A stretch of DNA of 33,190 nt from an uncultured Rikenellaceae bacterium (GCA_947038405.1 CAMQVY010000021.1:1-33190); one strand, 5' to 3'; positions 1-8,001 are shown, counted from the first letter of the stretch. Notes: generated from the sequence alone by a model not told the origin. Numbers and translations are program-made.

Positions 1-46
1 TACACTAATCTTAACACTCTTTCCCTACACGACGCTCTTCCGATCT
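1..46. other. Illumina TruSeq i5 adapter left on contig end
   Basis: Bases 14-46 match the 33-nt TruSeq read-1 adapter (starts ACACTCTTTCCC, ends CTTCCGATCT). Bases 1-5 (TACAC) match the end of the P5 arm, and bases 6-13 (TAATCTTA) match the TruSeq HT i5 index D506 as I remember it. This is sequencing artefact, not genome. Genomic sequence begins at about base 47, and the apparent reading frame and stop codon within 25-46 are not biological. Confidence 0.97.
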
Positions 47-1341
47 AATACAACGACCCTATCATATGCGTTAATCTCCATATCACCTACTGCAATAAAT
101 ATCTTATCTCCTCTAACAATTCCACCAATAATAGCATCATGAGGGAATCCAATATCTTTAATCTTCTGCTTAGTTACAAGGGAGTTAGGTTTCGCAATAA
201 ACTCAAGTACTTCTGCGTCGCAACCATTAAGACATTTAATAGCCTGCACATCAGTACTCATTGTAAATCTAAAAATATTACTTGCCGTAATTAATTTTTT
301 ATTAATAATCGTATCAATACCAATACTCTCGGCAAGGTTTATATAGTTAAGATTTTCGACCTCAGCAATCACCCTTTTAACACCCATTCTTTTAGCCAAC
401 ATTGCGGCTAGTATATTAGTTTCACTACGCCCAGTAACAGCGACAAACGCATCCATATTATTTAGTCCCTCTTCTAACATAGACTCAATATTCCTGCCAT
501 CCTCGTTTATTATTAGAGTTTTATCTAATTTTTCTGCTAATTTATACGCTTTATCAGAATTATAGTCAATTAATTTAACGTCAACCTTATCTTGTAGTTC
601 CATTGCAACCCTAACACCAATTCTACTACCACCAAGAATCATCAAATTATTAATATCAATATTACTTTTACCAGAGAATTCCACCACACTTTTGGTAGAC
701 TCCTGAGTAGTAATAACATATACTGTATCGCCCTCCATAAATCGATCACTACCTCTAGGGATAATTGTATTCCCAGCTCTTGATATAGCGACAGTACGAT
801 ACGGTAGATGTACCCTATCCTTTGTGACATCAAATAGCGTCATATCTACAAGAGGTGAAGTACTCTCTAACTTAAATACGACAAGAGATAGTTTACCACC
901 AGAGAAGTCGACATACTCCGTTGTAGATGTATGTCCAAGGAGATTAATAACCTCTCTAGCTGCATCCTTTTCTGGATAAAATAGGTAATCAATGCCCATA
1001 TTAATAAACATCTCTTTATTATTAGGCTCTAAATACTCATTATTATCAATCCTAGCAATAGACTTCTTCGCCCCCATCTGTTTCGCCAAGACTGAAGATA
1101 CTATATTCATATTTTCATCAGGATTCACAGCAATGAATAGATCTGATTTACGTACAGATGCTTTTTTCAGCACAGCAAAAGCAGTACAATCCCCCTCAAC
1201 TGTCACCACATCAGCAAATCCAGCAATTTCATCTAATTTTTTCGAGTGATAATCGATAACAGTTATATCGTGCATACCACCACTAAGCATTTTAGCCAAA
1301 TGACTACCAACTTCACCAGCTCCAGCTATTACAATTTTCAT
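47..1341 (-). CDS. trkA: Trk potassium uptake regulator TrkA, 3' end missing
   Basis: TrkA is the cytoplasmic NAD(H)-binding regulatory subunit of the Trk K+ uptake system and gates the TrkH/TrkG channel. The protein opens with MKIVIAGAGEVGSHLAKML, a Rossmann GxGxxG motif, and shows the tandem layout of TrkA: N-terminal RCK domain, TrkA_C domain around residues 140-220, and a second Rossmann domain starting at NNLMILGGSRIGVRVA. The ATG at 1341 is chosen because the Rossmann strand starts there; 62 in-frame codons upstream do not look like TrkA. About 431 residues are visible, so only some 15 C-terminal residues appear to be lost. The apparent last residues and stop codon come from the adapter. 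Its usual partner trkH would lie off the left edge. It is transcribed divergently from the small gene at 1430. Confidence 0.95.
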
Positions 1342-1366
1342 ATATTTACAATTTTCTAGTAATTCT

Positions 1367-1392
1367 CCGTACAAATTTATAACTTTGTACGG
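1367..1392. promoter_or_regulatory. Back-to-back divergent promoter inside a perfect inverted repeat
   Basis: Arms CCGTACAAA (1367-1375) and TTTGTACGG (1384-1392) are perfect reverse complements around an 8-nt spacer. Each arm supplies a Bacteroidetes -7 element: TAACTTTG at 1380-1387 on the plus strand for the gene at 1430, and TAAATTTG at 1379-1372 on the minus strand for trkA. No clear -33 TTTG is seen on either side. The symmetry suggests either a shared regulator site or two mutually exclusive promoters. Confidence 0.6.
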
Positions 1393-1429
1393 AAAAAGCA
1401 TAATAAATCTATGTAAAAATAATAATATC

Positions 1430-1687
1430 ATGTCAACAACAATATTAGTTATCATTATATCTATCGTAACTTTTGGACTATTTGCCTTGGCCATGTCAAT
1501 AACCCTTATCGTTAAGGGTAAGAACATTGAGTCTGAAATTGAAGAGAATCAGCACATGAAAGATTTAGGAATCACCTGTGCACGTCAACAGATTGAAAAA
1601 GAGGAGCGCATGCTTAGAGGCGAGAGTGATTGCGACATAACGCCATGCCATTCAGGTGGTTGTGGAAGCTGTTCCTCATCAAAATAA
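1430..1687 (+). CDS. Small single-span membrane protein with Cys-rich tail
   Basis: An 85-residue protein. Residues 3-29 form one hydrophobic segment (TTILVIIISIVTFGLFALAM and on), followed by a charged stretch and a C-terminal tail with five cysteines, ending around DCDITPCHSGGCGSC. The ATG at 1430 is preferred over a TTG at 1385, which would add a polar extension before the membrane segment; the promoter's -7 element at 1380-1387 also fits 1430. The LGITC...CD..PC spacing loosely recalls NqrM, the Fe-binding maturation factor of Na+-NQR, and also small 'membrane or secreted' proteins of Bacteroidales, but I cannot decide between them and assign no function. The cysteines could bind a metal or Fe-S centre (inference). 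The next gene starts 23 nt downstream, so the two may be co-transcribed. Confidence 0.75.
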   Translation: MSTTILVIIISIVTFGLFALAMSITLIVKGKNIESEIEENQHMKDLGITCARQQIEKEERMLRGESDCDITPCHSGGCGSCSSSK

Positions 1688-1710
1688 TATACTCTAAAAT
1701 ATCAATAATT

Positions 1711-3075
1711 ATGAAACTAAAATTATTTATAAGTACATTAGCTATTTGTTTATTATTTTTGTGCTCATGTGATAAAGACAACGTAGAGTTAGAAGGTGAA
1801 GATGACACGACTGAATCAAGCTCATTTAATGACCCTATATTTATTGACCACCTAACATCAGAACATGGAGTCACACTCATCAATGGTATCATTAACACTA
1901 ATGATGAATCTACACGAATAAAACTCTCAGAAATTTATGACCTTAAATTAAATTCAATCGGTGTAAGTAATTTGAGTGGGATTGAATATCTTATTGGTCT
2001 AACACACTTACAGTGTTCATTTAATCAATTAAGCTCCCTTGATCTAAGTAAAAACACGAAACTAGAGCGTTTAATATGCTCTAACAATACCTTATCTACC
2101 TTAGATTTAAGTAGCAACATAGAGTTAATTGACCTAGAGTGTAATGACAATCAGTTAACTACACTAGAGGTTAACCTGAATAAGAACTTAATCTATTTAT
2201 CTTGTTACTCAAACAATATTAGTTTATTAGACCTAAGTCATAATCCAAAATTAAATAGTTTAGATTGTGATAAAAATAGTTTAAGTTCATTAAATATTAA
2301 GCAAAACCAAGAATTACAACATTTAAGCTGTAAAGATAACCTATTACCAACATTAGATGTGAGTAATAACTTAAAACTGACAACACTATTTTGTCAAACT
2401 AACAAACTAACATCGCTAGATGTAAGTAAAAATAAGAGTTTACTATCCCTATTTTGTTATGACAATAAAATATCTGAATTGAATATTAAAAACAACTCTC
2501 TTATAATAGACCTATATTGCCATAACAATCAATTAAGCACTTTAGATTTAAGTAACAATCCTGCTCTAAGTGAATTATTGTGCTCTTCAAATCAACTAAG
2601 GACTTTAGGTGTGAGCAATAATAAAGAGTTAAGATTACTGTACTGCTCTTCAAATCAACTAAGTGAATTAAACCTTAACGAAAACCCAGATTTAATTCGC
2701 CTAGACTTAGGCTATAATCTACTAACTACATTAGATATAAGCAACAACCCCACTCTATCGGGATTAACTTGCTCTTCAAATAACTTAGAGACTTTAGACC
2801 TTAGTAACAATATTGATCTAACAAGTCTATGGTGTAATAACAATAAACTATCTAAATTAGATGTAAGTAACAATGTCAAATTAGATAATCTACACTGTTA
2901 TGAGAATCAACTAACTACTCTTGATATTAGCAACAATCTAACTGTAATCAGTTTAGACTGTGAACACATGAACGATGCTAATGCAAACAATCTATTAGAG
3001 ACTCTTATATATAGCGTCAAACCAGAGGGATCACAATGGGATATCCCAGAAGATACGAATCAGATTCAAAAATAA
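1711..3075 (+). CDS. Leucine-rich-repeat lipoprotein with cysteine ladder
   Basis: A 454-residue exported protein. Residues 1-20 are a lipoprotein signal ending in the lipobox LCSC (modified Cys20), followed by an acidic Asp/Glu/Ser linker. Residues 95-409 are fifteen contiguous 21-residue repeats of the form xxLxxLxCxxNxLxxLDLSxN, plus a partial sixteenth (LTVISLDC). All units but one carry Cys at the same place; the twelfth has Leu (PDLIRLDLGY). Stacked, these form a 'cysteine ladder' like that described for Listeria internalin J. The C-terminus is short, without a type-IX sorting domain. Expected location is the outer membrane, probably for binding or adhesion (inference; ligand unknown). 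The ATG at 1711 is chosen because the signal peptide begins there; the frame is open further upstream. It may share a transcript with the preceding small membrane protein. It converges on the next gene with an 18-bp gap. Confidence 0.88.
   Translation: MKLKLFISTLAICLLFLCSCDKDNVELEGEDDTTESSSFNDPIFIDHLTSEHGVTLINGIINTNDESTRIKLSEIYDLKLNSIGVSNLSGIEYLIGLTHLQCSFNQLSSLDLSKNTKLERLICSNNTLSTLDLSSNIELIDLECNDNQLTTLEVNLNKNLIYLSCYSNNISLLDLSHNPKLNSLDCDKNSLSSLNIKQNQELQHLSCKDNLLPTLDVSNNLKLTTLFCQTNKLTSLDVSKNKSLLSLFCYDNKISELNIKNNSLIIDLYCHNNQLSTLDLSNNPALSELLCSSNQLRTLGVSNNKELRLLYCSSNQLSELNLNENPDLIRLDLGYNLLTTLDISNNPTLSGLTCSSNNLETLDLSNNIDLTSLWCNNNKLSKLDVSNNVKLDNLHCYENQLTTLDISNNLTVISLDCEHMNDANANNLLETLIYSVKPEGSQWDIPEDTNQIQK
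1993..2937 (+). repeat. Fifteen tandem 63-nt coding repeats (LRR units)
   Basis: Exactly 63 nt per unit, in frame, each coding for one 21-residue leucine-rich repeat. The units are diverged at DNA level (CTCTTCAAATCAACTAAG occurs nearly intact in two neighbouring units, near 2585 and 2645), so the array is old and kept by protein selection, with perhaps one recent local duplication. It is coding sequence and not a CRISPR. Confidence 0.85.
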
Positions 3076-3093
3076 CACAAAACTTAGATATAG

Positions 3094-3870
3094 CTAGTCG
3101 ACAACATCTAACATAACATCAGCATACCTCTCACCAAAAATTACTTGGCTAGCTGCACTAAAGTGCGGATCATCTTTGTCTATCATTGGAGTTAATCCCT
3201 TCGATGATATGCAATATGAGTTATCAATCTCACTTGTAGCTTTACGCAACATTTTATTGAATGGTTTAGTCCCACCTTCTCTTTTTGTCCAATTCCACCT
3301 TGAGATTTCACCAAATATAAATGGTACATCAGGAGATTTTAACTCATTGCGTAAAGTCTCGACAAGTAATTTAAGTTTTGGTAAATAGCTATCTGGTGAT
3401 TTATAGTTAGCTTCGCCTTGATGCCATATGATACCCTTTAGTTCACCATACTTCATCGCCTCTTTCACTCTTATTACAGCCTCCTCAAAGTAGCCATCTT
3501 TAGCCCCTTTGATCCACGACTCAATCGCCGACCCTCCTCTAGCATTGACCACAAGCCCAATCTCACGACCACTCTCCTCTGCCATCCTTTTTGCAAATGC
3601 GTAGCTAATACTTACTCTTTGCATTGGTAACTCTTTACGGATTGAAGAGTAGCGATTGAAAGGATTAACAGCCTCTTCAAAAACATCACCACTGTTTAAT
3701 AGATAAACACCGTTCAGTGTATCCATATACATCGGCTCAAGATACCCTCTCCCTGCCATATTTGATTGCCCAATACATAAATATATATCAAACTTATCAC
3801 TATTCTGTGCTGATACTCCTCCTAGTATAGAGAACGCTATAAAAATTAACACTAACTTTAATCTAGTCAT
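3094..3870 (-). CDS. Secreted SASA-family carbohydrate esterase (sialate O-acetylesterase-like)
   Basis: A 258-residue SGNH-type hydrolase of the sialate O-acetylesterase / acetylxylan esterase family (PF03629 type), which removes O-acetyl groups from sugars. Visible motifs are the nucleophile block IGQSNMAG with Ser36, a glycine block VVNARGGSAIESW, the block IIWHQGE at 148-153, and the DDPHF motif near the C-terminus with His236 and an Asp two or three residues before it. Residues 1-22 are a signal peptide (VLIFIAFSILGGVSAQ), so it acts in the periplasm or outside. Length is normal for a single-domain member. The natural substrate (sialic acid, xylan or another acetylated glycan) cannot be read from sequence. 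It stands alone and converges with the LRR lipoprotein gene. Confidence 0.9.
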   Translation of the reverse strand: MTRLKLVLIFIAFSILGGVSAQNSDKFDIYLCIGQSNMAGRGYLEPMYMDTLNGVYLLNSGDVFEEAVNPFNRYSSIRKELPMQRVSISYAFAKRMAEESGREIGLVVNARGGSAIESWIKGAKDGYFEEAVIRVKEAMKYGELKGIIWHQGEANYKSPDSYLPKLKLLVETLRNELKSPDVPFIFGEISRWNWTKREGGTKPFNKMLRKATSEIDNSYCISSKGLTPMIDKDDPHFSAASQVIFGERYADVMLDVVD

Positions 3871-4098
3871 ACTATTTTCTAATTAACATTGCGAGGAGAA
3901 ATAATATACTCCTTATTCCTACAAACTACGTTAATAGGTAAATATTGTAAAATAAAAACATGAAATGACATTTAAAACACCCATTTTGAAAGCATATCTA
4001 AGGGAATAAATACAAAAAAAGATACTTATTTAGTGAAAATATAGCCAAAAATAGATAACATTTATACTAAACAAGCATAAAATTTCATTATATTTACG
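3871..4098. other. AT-rich intergenic region, no gene seen
   Basis: Lies between the divergent esterase and rnr genes. I see no ORF of note and no RNA gene. A near-promoter for the esterase on the minus strand (TAGTTTG, one base too short for TAnnTTTG) sits around 3920-3927, so the esterase promoter is not defined. Confidence 0.5.
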
Positions 4099-4106
4099 TA
4101 CTTTTG
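4099..4106 (+). promoter_or_regulatory. Promoter -7 element for rnr
   Basis: TACTTTTG fits TAnnTTTG, 69 nt before the rnr ATG. No TTTG lies at the -33 position, so this is a partial match. Confidence 0.45.
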
Positions 4107-4174
4107 TTGGAGACGATAAAAATTTAAGAGGTAAAAAGCCTCAAAAAAATATGTTATAAAATAACATTGATGAT

Positions 4175-6475
4175 ATGAGAAAAGACGAAAAAAAAACGAT
4201 AAAGAGAGATATTATAAAGAACTCTGCTGCTGAGATAGCTGAATTTATTACAGCTAAATTCAAAGCATCTCCGAACAAAAAATATACAATAAAATCTCTT
4301 GCATCTGCAATTGGTGCTCCCGACAAAGAGGGACGATATGCAGTTAAGGATGTTATTGAGAGCTTGGTGAAGCAGGAGGTAATTGTATATTGTAGAGCTG
4401 GAGAGTATAAGTTAAATGCAGCTGCACTAGAGAGTTTTATTGGAAAGGCAGATATGATTGCATCTGGCTCTATGTACGTGTGTGTTGAAGGACAAGAGCG
4501 AGATATATTTGTAAACCAAAGAAGCGCAGGACAAGCCCTTCATGGGGATATTGTTGAAGTGATAGTAACACACACTGCAAAAAATGGAACTCCTGAGGGA
4601 GAATTAGTTAGAATAGTAGAACGAAATCCAAAGAAATATGTTGGAGTTGTAGAGTTATCTCCGAATTTTGCATTCGTAAAACTTGATTCTCGTAAAATTC
4701 CATACGATATCTTTATACCACTTTCTGATGACCACAAATTTCAAAGTGGCGAGAAAGTCCTTGTAAGGATAAAGAACTGGCCTAAAGGTAGTAAAAATCC
4801 AATAGGTGAGATTGTCGATACATTTGGTCTAGCTGGCGACAACAACGCTGAAATGCACGCTATTTTGGCCGAGTACGACCTGCCATATGAGTTTGATAAA
4901 GAGGTTGAAGAAGCTGCTGAAAAGATTTCAGAGATAATCCCGAAAGAGGAGTATAAGAATAGACGTGACTTCAGAGATGTTACAACATTCACAATAGACC
5001 CTGCTGACGCAAAAGACTTTGACGATGCTCTATCTATCAAAAAACTTGAAGATGGCAACTGGGAGATTGGTGTACACATTGCAGATGTAACATATTATGT
5101 AACTCCAGGATCTATCGTAGATACTGAAGCGATACAGAGAGCTACATCGGTCTACCTTGTGGATAGAACAATTCCGATGCTACCTGAGAAACTATCAAAT
5201 AAATTATGCTCTCTTAGACCTAACGAAGAGAAATTAACATACTCTGCGGTATTTAAGATTGATAGTGATGCAAAGGTTGTTGATGAGTGGTTTGGACGAA
5301 CTGTGATATGTTCAGATAAACGATTCGCATATGCTGATGCTCAAGAACTTATCGAGGGAGCTGAAGGCGAGCTAAAAGAAGAAGTATTGACTCTTAATAC
5401 GCTAGCACAGAAAATGAGAGCCGAAAGATTCAAAAAAGGAGCAATCGGTTTTGATAGAGGTGAAGCCAAATTTGACTTAGATGAGAATGGGAAACCACTA
5501 GGTGTACATTTTAAAGTACAAAAAGAGGCTAATCAACTTATTGAGGAGTTTATGCTACTTGCAAACAAAAAAGTAGCTGAATTTATCGGTAAAAAACGTG
5601 GTAAAGGTGCAAATGCAGAACGAACATTTGTATATCGTGTCCATGATCAACCTAACATGGATAAACTTGCTAGCTTCAAGAGTTTTATTATGAAATTTGG
5701 ATATAACTTCAAGGCTGAAGAGGGTATCTCTGTTGCTAAAGAGCTTAACAAATTAATGAGTAAAATAAAAGGTACAAGTGAAGAGAATGTAATTTCAACT
5801 CTAGCTATTAGAACAATGGCTAAAGCATACTATGCGACTGAAAACATTGGACACTACGGACTTGCATTCAAACACTATACTCACTTTACATCTCCAATAC
5901 GTCGATACCCCGACATGATAGTACACAGATTAATGGAGCACTATCTTCAAGGAGGTCAATCGCCAGAACTCTCTATATACAACGAGCTTTGCGAACACTC
6001 ATCTGAGATGGAGGTAAGAGCTGCTGAGGCAGAGAGAGCATCTATTAAGTACAAAATGGTTGAGTATATGCTTGATAACCTTGGCGAAGAGTTTGTTGGT
6101 CATATATCTGGTGTCACTGAGTGGGGAGTATATGTAGAGCTTGATGATACTCACATTGAAGGTATGGTATCTCTGCGCGAAATGCAAGATGACTTCTATA
6201 CTTTCGACTCTGAGAACTATTGCATTGTAGGTAACTCATCTCGTCGAACATTTACTTTAGGTGATGCTGTGAAGATTAAAGTTCTAAGAGCCGATTTAGC
6301 TCGTAAACAGCTTGACTTTAGTATTACTGCAACAATAAATTTTGAGACAGGTGAAGAGACAGCATTAGAGTTTGTTGCCCAAAATAGGGATGATAATAGT
6401 AGCTCTAATAATAGTCATCAAAGGAAATCAAGAGATGGTGCTAAACAACATAAAAGAAATAGAATCAGACAATAA
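4175..6475 (+). CDS. rnr: Ribonuclease R (3'-5' exoribonuclease)
   Basis: A 766-residue RNase II superfamily enzyme that degrades structured RNA 3' to 5' in the cytoplasm. Domains in order: N-terminal helix-turn-helix (about 20-90), cold-shock/OB domains (about 90-230), and the RNB catalytic domain with its signature at residues 274-285 (IDPADAKDFDDA; D275, D281, D283, D284 are the metal-binding aspartates by family precedent). A later FTSPIRRYPDMIVHRL block is typical of the family, followed by an S1 domain from about 638 (GHISGVTEWGVYVEL) and a basic, Ser/Asn-rich tail ending KRNRIRQ. RNase R rather than RNase II follows from the length and basic tail. The start is the first ATG in frame and gives a normal N-terminus. 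Confidence 0.96.
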   Translation: MRKDEKKTIKRDIIKNSAAEIAEFITAKFKASPNKKYTIKSLASAIGAPDKEGRYAVKDVIESLVKQEVIVYCRAGEYKLNAAALESFIGKADMIASGSMYVCVEGQERDIFVNQRSAGQALHGDIVEVIVTHTAKNGTPEGELVRIVERNPKKYVGVVELSPNFAFVKLDSRKIPYDIFIPLSDDHKFQSGEKVLVRIKNWPKGSKNPIGEIVDTFGLAGDNNAEMHAILAEYDLPYEFDKEVEEAAEKISEIIPKEEYKNRRDFRDVTTFTIDPADAKDFDDALSIKKLEDGNWEIGVHIADVTYYVTPGSIVDTEAIQRATSVYLVDRTIPMLPEKLSNKLCSLRPNEEKLTYSAVFKIDSDAKVVDEWFGRTVICSDKRFAYADAQELIEGAEGELKEEVLTLNTLAQKMRAERFKKGAIGFDRGEAKFDLDENGKPLGVHFKVQKEANQLIEEFMLLANKKVAEFIGKKRGKGANAERTFVYRVHDQPNMDKLASFKSFIMKFGYNFKAEEGISVAKELNKLMSKIKGTSEENVISTLAIRTMAKAYYATENIGHYGLAFKHYTHFTSPIRRYPDMIVHRLMEHYLQGGQSPELSIYNELCEHSSEMEVRAAEAERASIKYKMVEYMLDNLGEEFVGHISGVTEWGVYVELDDTHIEGMVSLREMQDDFYTFDSENYCIVGNSSRRTFTLGDAVKIKVLRADLARKQLDFSITATINFETGEETALEFVAQNRDDNSSSNNSHQRKSRDGAKQHKRNRIRQ

Positions 6476-6506
6476 GATTTTCTTATAGTTATATAAGAAT
6501 TTCCAA

Positions 6507-6538
6507 TTTGTACATTAAAAAGAGTTACACTATATTTG
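6507..6538 (+). promoter_or_regulatory. Complete Bacteroidetes promoter for the small winged-helix gene
   Basis: TTTG at 6507-6510, 20-nt spacer, TATATTTG at 6531-6538: a full match to the -33/-7 consensus. The start codon follows at 6566, giving a leader of about 20 nt. Confidence 0.75.
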
Positions 6539-6565
6539 TAAAATAAAATATAAATAAGACTAATT

Positions 6566-6736
6566 ATGGAAAATGAGATTTTAAAAGCGATGGAAGCTGG
6601 TGAGCCAATGAAAGCTGGTGATATTGCAACTGCCTCAGGTATAGATAAGGATGTAGTAACTAAAACAATAAAAAAACTGGTTAGCGAAGAGAAGGTTTTT
6701 TCGCCTAAAAGATGTTTTTACCAGATAAAAAAATAG
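6566..6736 (+). CDS. 56-residue winged-helix/MarR-like DNA-binding protein
   Basis: A short gene starting MENEILKAMEAGEPMKAGDI and ending SPKRCFYQIKK before TAG. The pattern (helix, 'MKAGDIATASGIDKDVVTKTIKKL' type helix-turn-helix, then the short wing EEKVFSPKRCFY) is that of a minimal winged-helix domain with nothing else attached. I recall similar 55-80 residue proteins in Bacteroidales without known function. It has its own complete promoter and its own terminator hairpin, so it is a free-standing gene. The start is the ATG nearest the promoter; no other in-frame start lies between. Whether it binds DNA, and which targets, is unknown. Confidence 0.82.
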   Translation: MENEILKAMEAGEPMKAGDIATASGIDKDVVTKTIKKLVSEEKVFSPKRCFYQIKK

Positions 6737-6758
6737 AGCTAATTATAGCTCTACACAT

Positions 6759-6809
6759 AAAAGAGGGTATTTAAGATTCATTTAGTATGAATTTTAGATA
6801 CCCTCTTTT
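6759..6809 (+). terminator. Hairpin with T-tract; palindrome copy A
   Basis: Long stem: AAAAGAGGGTAT (6759-6770) pairs with ATACCCTCTTTT (6798-6809); the inner arms ATTCAT/ATGAAT flank the loop TTAGT (6782-6786). The five-base middle segment pairs with G-T wobbles. The T-run at 6806-6810 makes it a good Rho-independent terminator for the 56-residue gene. A smaller hairpin (TAGAGCTA/TAGCTCTA, 6734-6753) overlaps the stop codon. Core and loop recur in the palindrome at 7920-7968, so this may also be a repeat-family member. Confidence 0.75.
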
Positions 6810-6924
6810 TATCGTTACGATTTATAAAATTGTAAATGCGACTCTCTTAATAAATTATGGCACAAACTAATTTATGAAATCACTAATATTTTTAATTTAC
6901 GTTATTTTATTTTCATATTTATTT

Positions 6925-6956
6925 CTTGAAATTCTTCCGCTAAATTATTACCTTTA
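6925..6956 (+). promoter_or_regulatory. Possible promoter for the beta-propeller gene
   Basis: CTTG (6925-6928), 20-nt spacer, TACCTTTA (6949-6956): one mismatch in each element. The start codon is 35 nt further on. An 8-bp inverted repeat ATAAATTA/TAATTTAT (6850-6875) lies upstream, of doubtful meaning in such AT-rich DNA. Confidence 0.35.
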
Positions 6957-6990
6957 CAGATAAAACTATTTTAATAAAAAAATAAAACTA

Positions 6991-7881
6991 ATGAGACGAA
7001 TTTATCTTCTATTAAGTGTAGTACTACTATGTAGCATATCTAAAATTTCAGTTGGACAAAATGACCAATTTATTGTCGGAGGGTGTCAACTGAATAAAAT
7101 CGCAGTAATTAATAGAACTGGAGAGATACTCTGGAGTGCACCAGTAAGTAACAGCAATTGTAATGATGTACAGATTACTAAAGAGGGAAATATACTATAT
7201 TCAAATGGAGTTGGAGCATACCTTATTAATCGAGACAAAGAGTTAATATGGAGTCATATGGCAAAAAGCAATGAAGAGATCTACTCTGCAACTCAGCAGA
7301 AAAATGGAGAGTACGTTTTGACTTTTAGCGGACACCCTGCAAGAATCATTGAACTTTCTAAATCAGGCGATATTATAAAAGAGATTAAATTTGAAACTGG
7401 GGTTAAAAGCATTCACTCTCAATTTAGACAGGTCTCTAAGTTAGATAATGGAAACTATATAGTGCCTATTATTGGAAAGGGAAACATACTGGAATTGGAT
7501 GAAAATGGGAGTGAACTACGAAGTATATATGTTGGTGGTAATCCATTTCAAGTAAATATAATATCTAAAAAAGAGTGGCTAGTTGCAGGCGGAGACGGTA
7601 GCTTTATTGCTTTAATCAATCCAAAATCAGAAACAGTAACAAGGAAAATTGAAGAGGCTGATATAAAAGATTGTAAACTTCTATTTGTTGGAGAGGGTCA
7701 CATATTAAAAAATGGAAATATTATATTTGCAAACTGGAGTGGTCACGATACTAGAGAAATTCCACAACCAATTGTTGCTGAGATAGACAACGAAAATAAA
7801 ATGGTTTGGCATTTGAATAAAAGCAAATCTTTAAATATGATATCTTCGATCTGCCCAATAGCAAAAAAACACCACTTCTAA
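6991..7881 (+). CDS. Secreted beta-propeller-like protein of unknown function
   Basis: A 296-residue protein with a signal peptide (MRRIYLLLSVVLLCSISKIS, cleavage near VGQ). The mature part is a run of short beta-strand repeats with recurring patterns such as 'IAVINRTGEILWS', 'AYLINRDKELIWSH', 'ILELDENGSELRS' and 'FALINPK': an aromatic or Leu-Trp strand after a turn with Asn/Asp-Gly. This is the look of PQQ-like or WD40-type beta-propellers (BamB-like fold). Enzyme motifs are not evident. It stands alone, bracketed by two related palindromes (6759-6809 and 7920-7968). A 10-bp direct repeat ACATAAGATC (7883-7892, 7914-7923) follows the stop codon. Confidence 0.8.
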   Translation: MRRIYLLLSVVLLCSISKISVGQNDQFIVGGCQLNKIAVINRTGEILWSAPVSNSNCNDVQITKEGNILYSNGVGAYLINRDKELIWSHMAKSNEEIYSATQQKNGEYVLTFSGHPARIIELSKSGDIIKEIKFETGVKSIHSQFRQVSKLDNGNYIVPIIGKGNILELDENGSELRSIYVGGNPFQVNIISKKEWLVAGGDGSFIALINPKSETVTRKIEEADIKDCKLLFVGEGHILKNGNIIFANWSGHDTREIPQPIVAEIDNENKMVWHLNKSKSLNMISSICPIAKKHHF

Positions 7882-7919
7882 AACATAAGATCTATATAAC
7901 AAGAGTTTAAACCACATAA

Positions 7920-7968
7920 GATCGAGGGTATCTATATTCATACTAAATGAATATAGATACCCTCGATC
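7920..7968. repeat. Perfect 22-bp palindrome with TTAGT/ACTAA loop (copy B)
   Basis: Arms 7920-7941 and 7947-7968 are exact reverse complements (starting GATCGAGGGTATC) around the loop ACTAA. Read on the minus strand, loop and flanks (ATTCAT-TTAGT-ATGAAT and GAGGGTAT/ATACCCTC) match the hairpin at 6759-6809. No clean T-tract follows on either side, so it is less convincing as a terminator than as a REP-like element. It lies between the convergent beta-propeller and repressor genes. Confidence 0.75.
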
Positions 7969-8001
7969 ATTCTTTTACAACTTATAGTCAGTTAATCTAA
8001 G

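Noticed and set aside
1342-1527. Upstream 62-codon extension of trkA
   Set aside because: TrkA homology begins at the ATG at 1341, and the extension runs through the divergent promoter and the next gene.
1993-2937. Regular 63-nt repeats as a CRISPR-like array
   Set aside because: The repeats are in frame, diverged and encode 21-residue LRR units, with no separate spacers.
7920-7968. Palindrome B as an ordinary terminator
   Set aside because: The stem is strong but no clear T-tract follows on either strand; its shared core with 6759-6809 fits a repeat family better.
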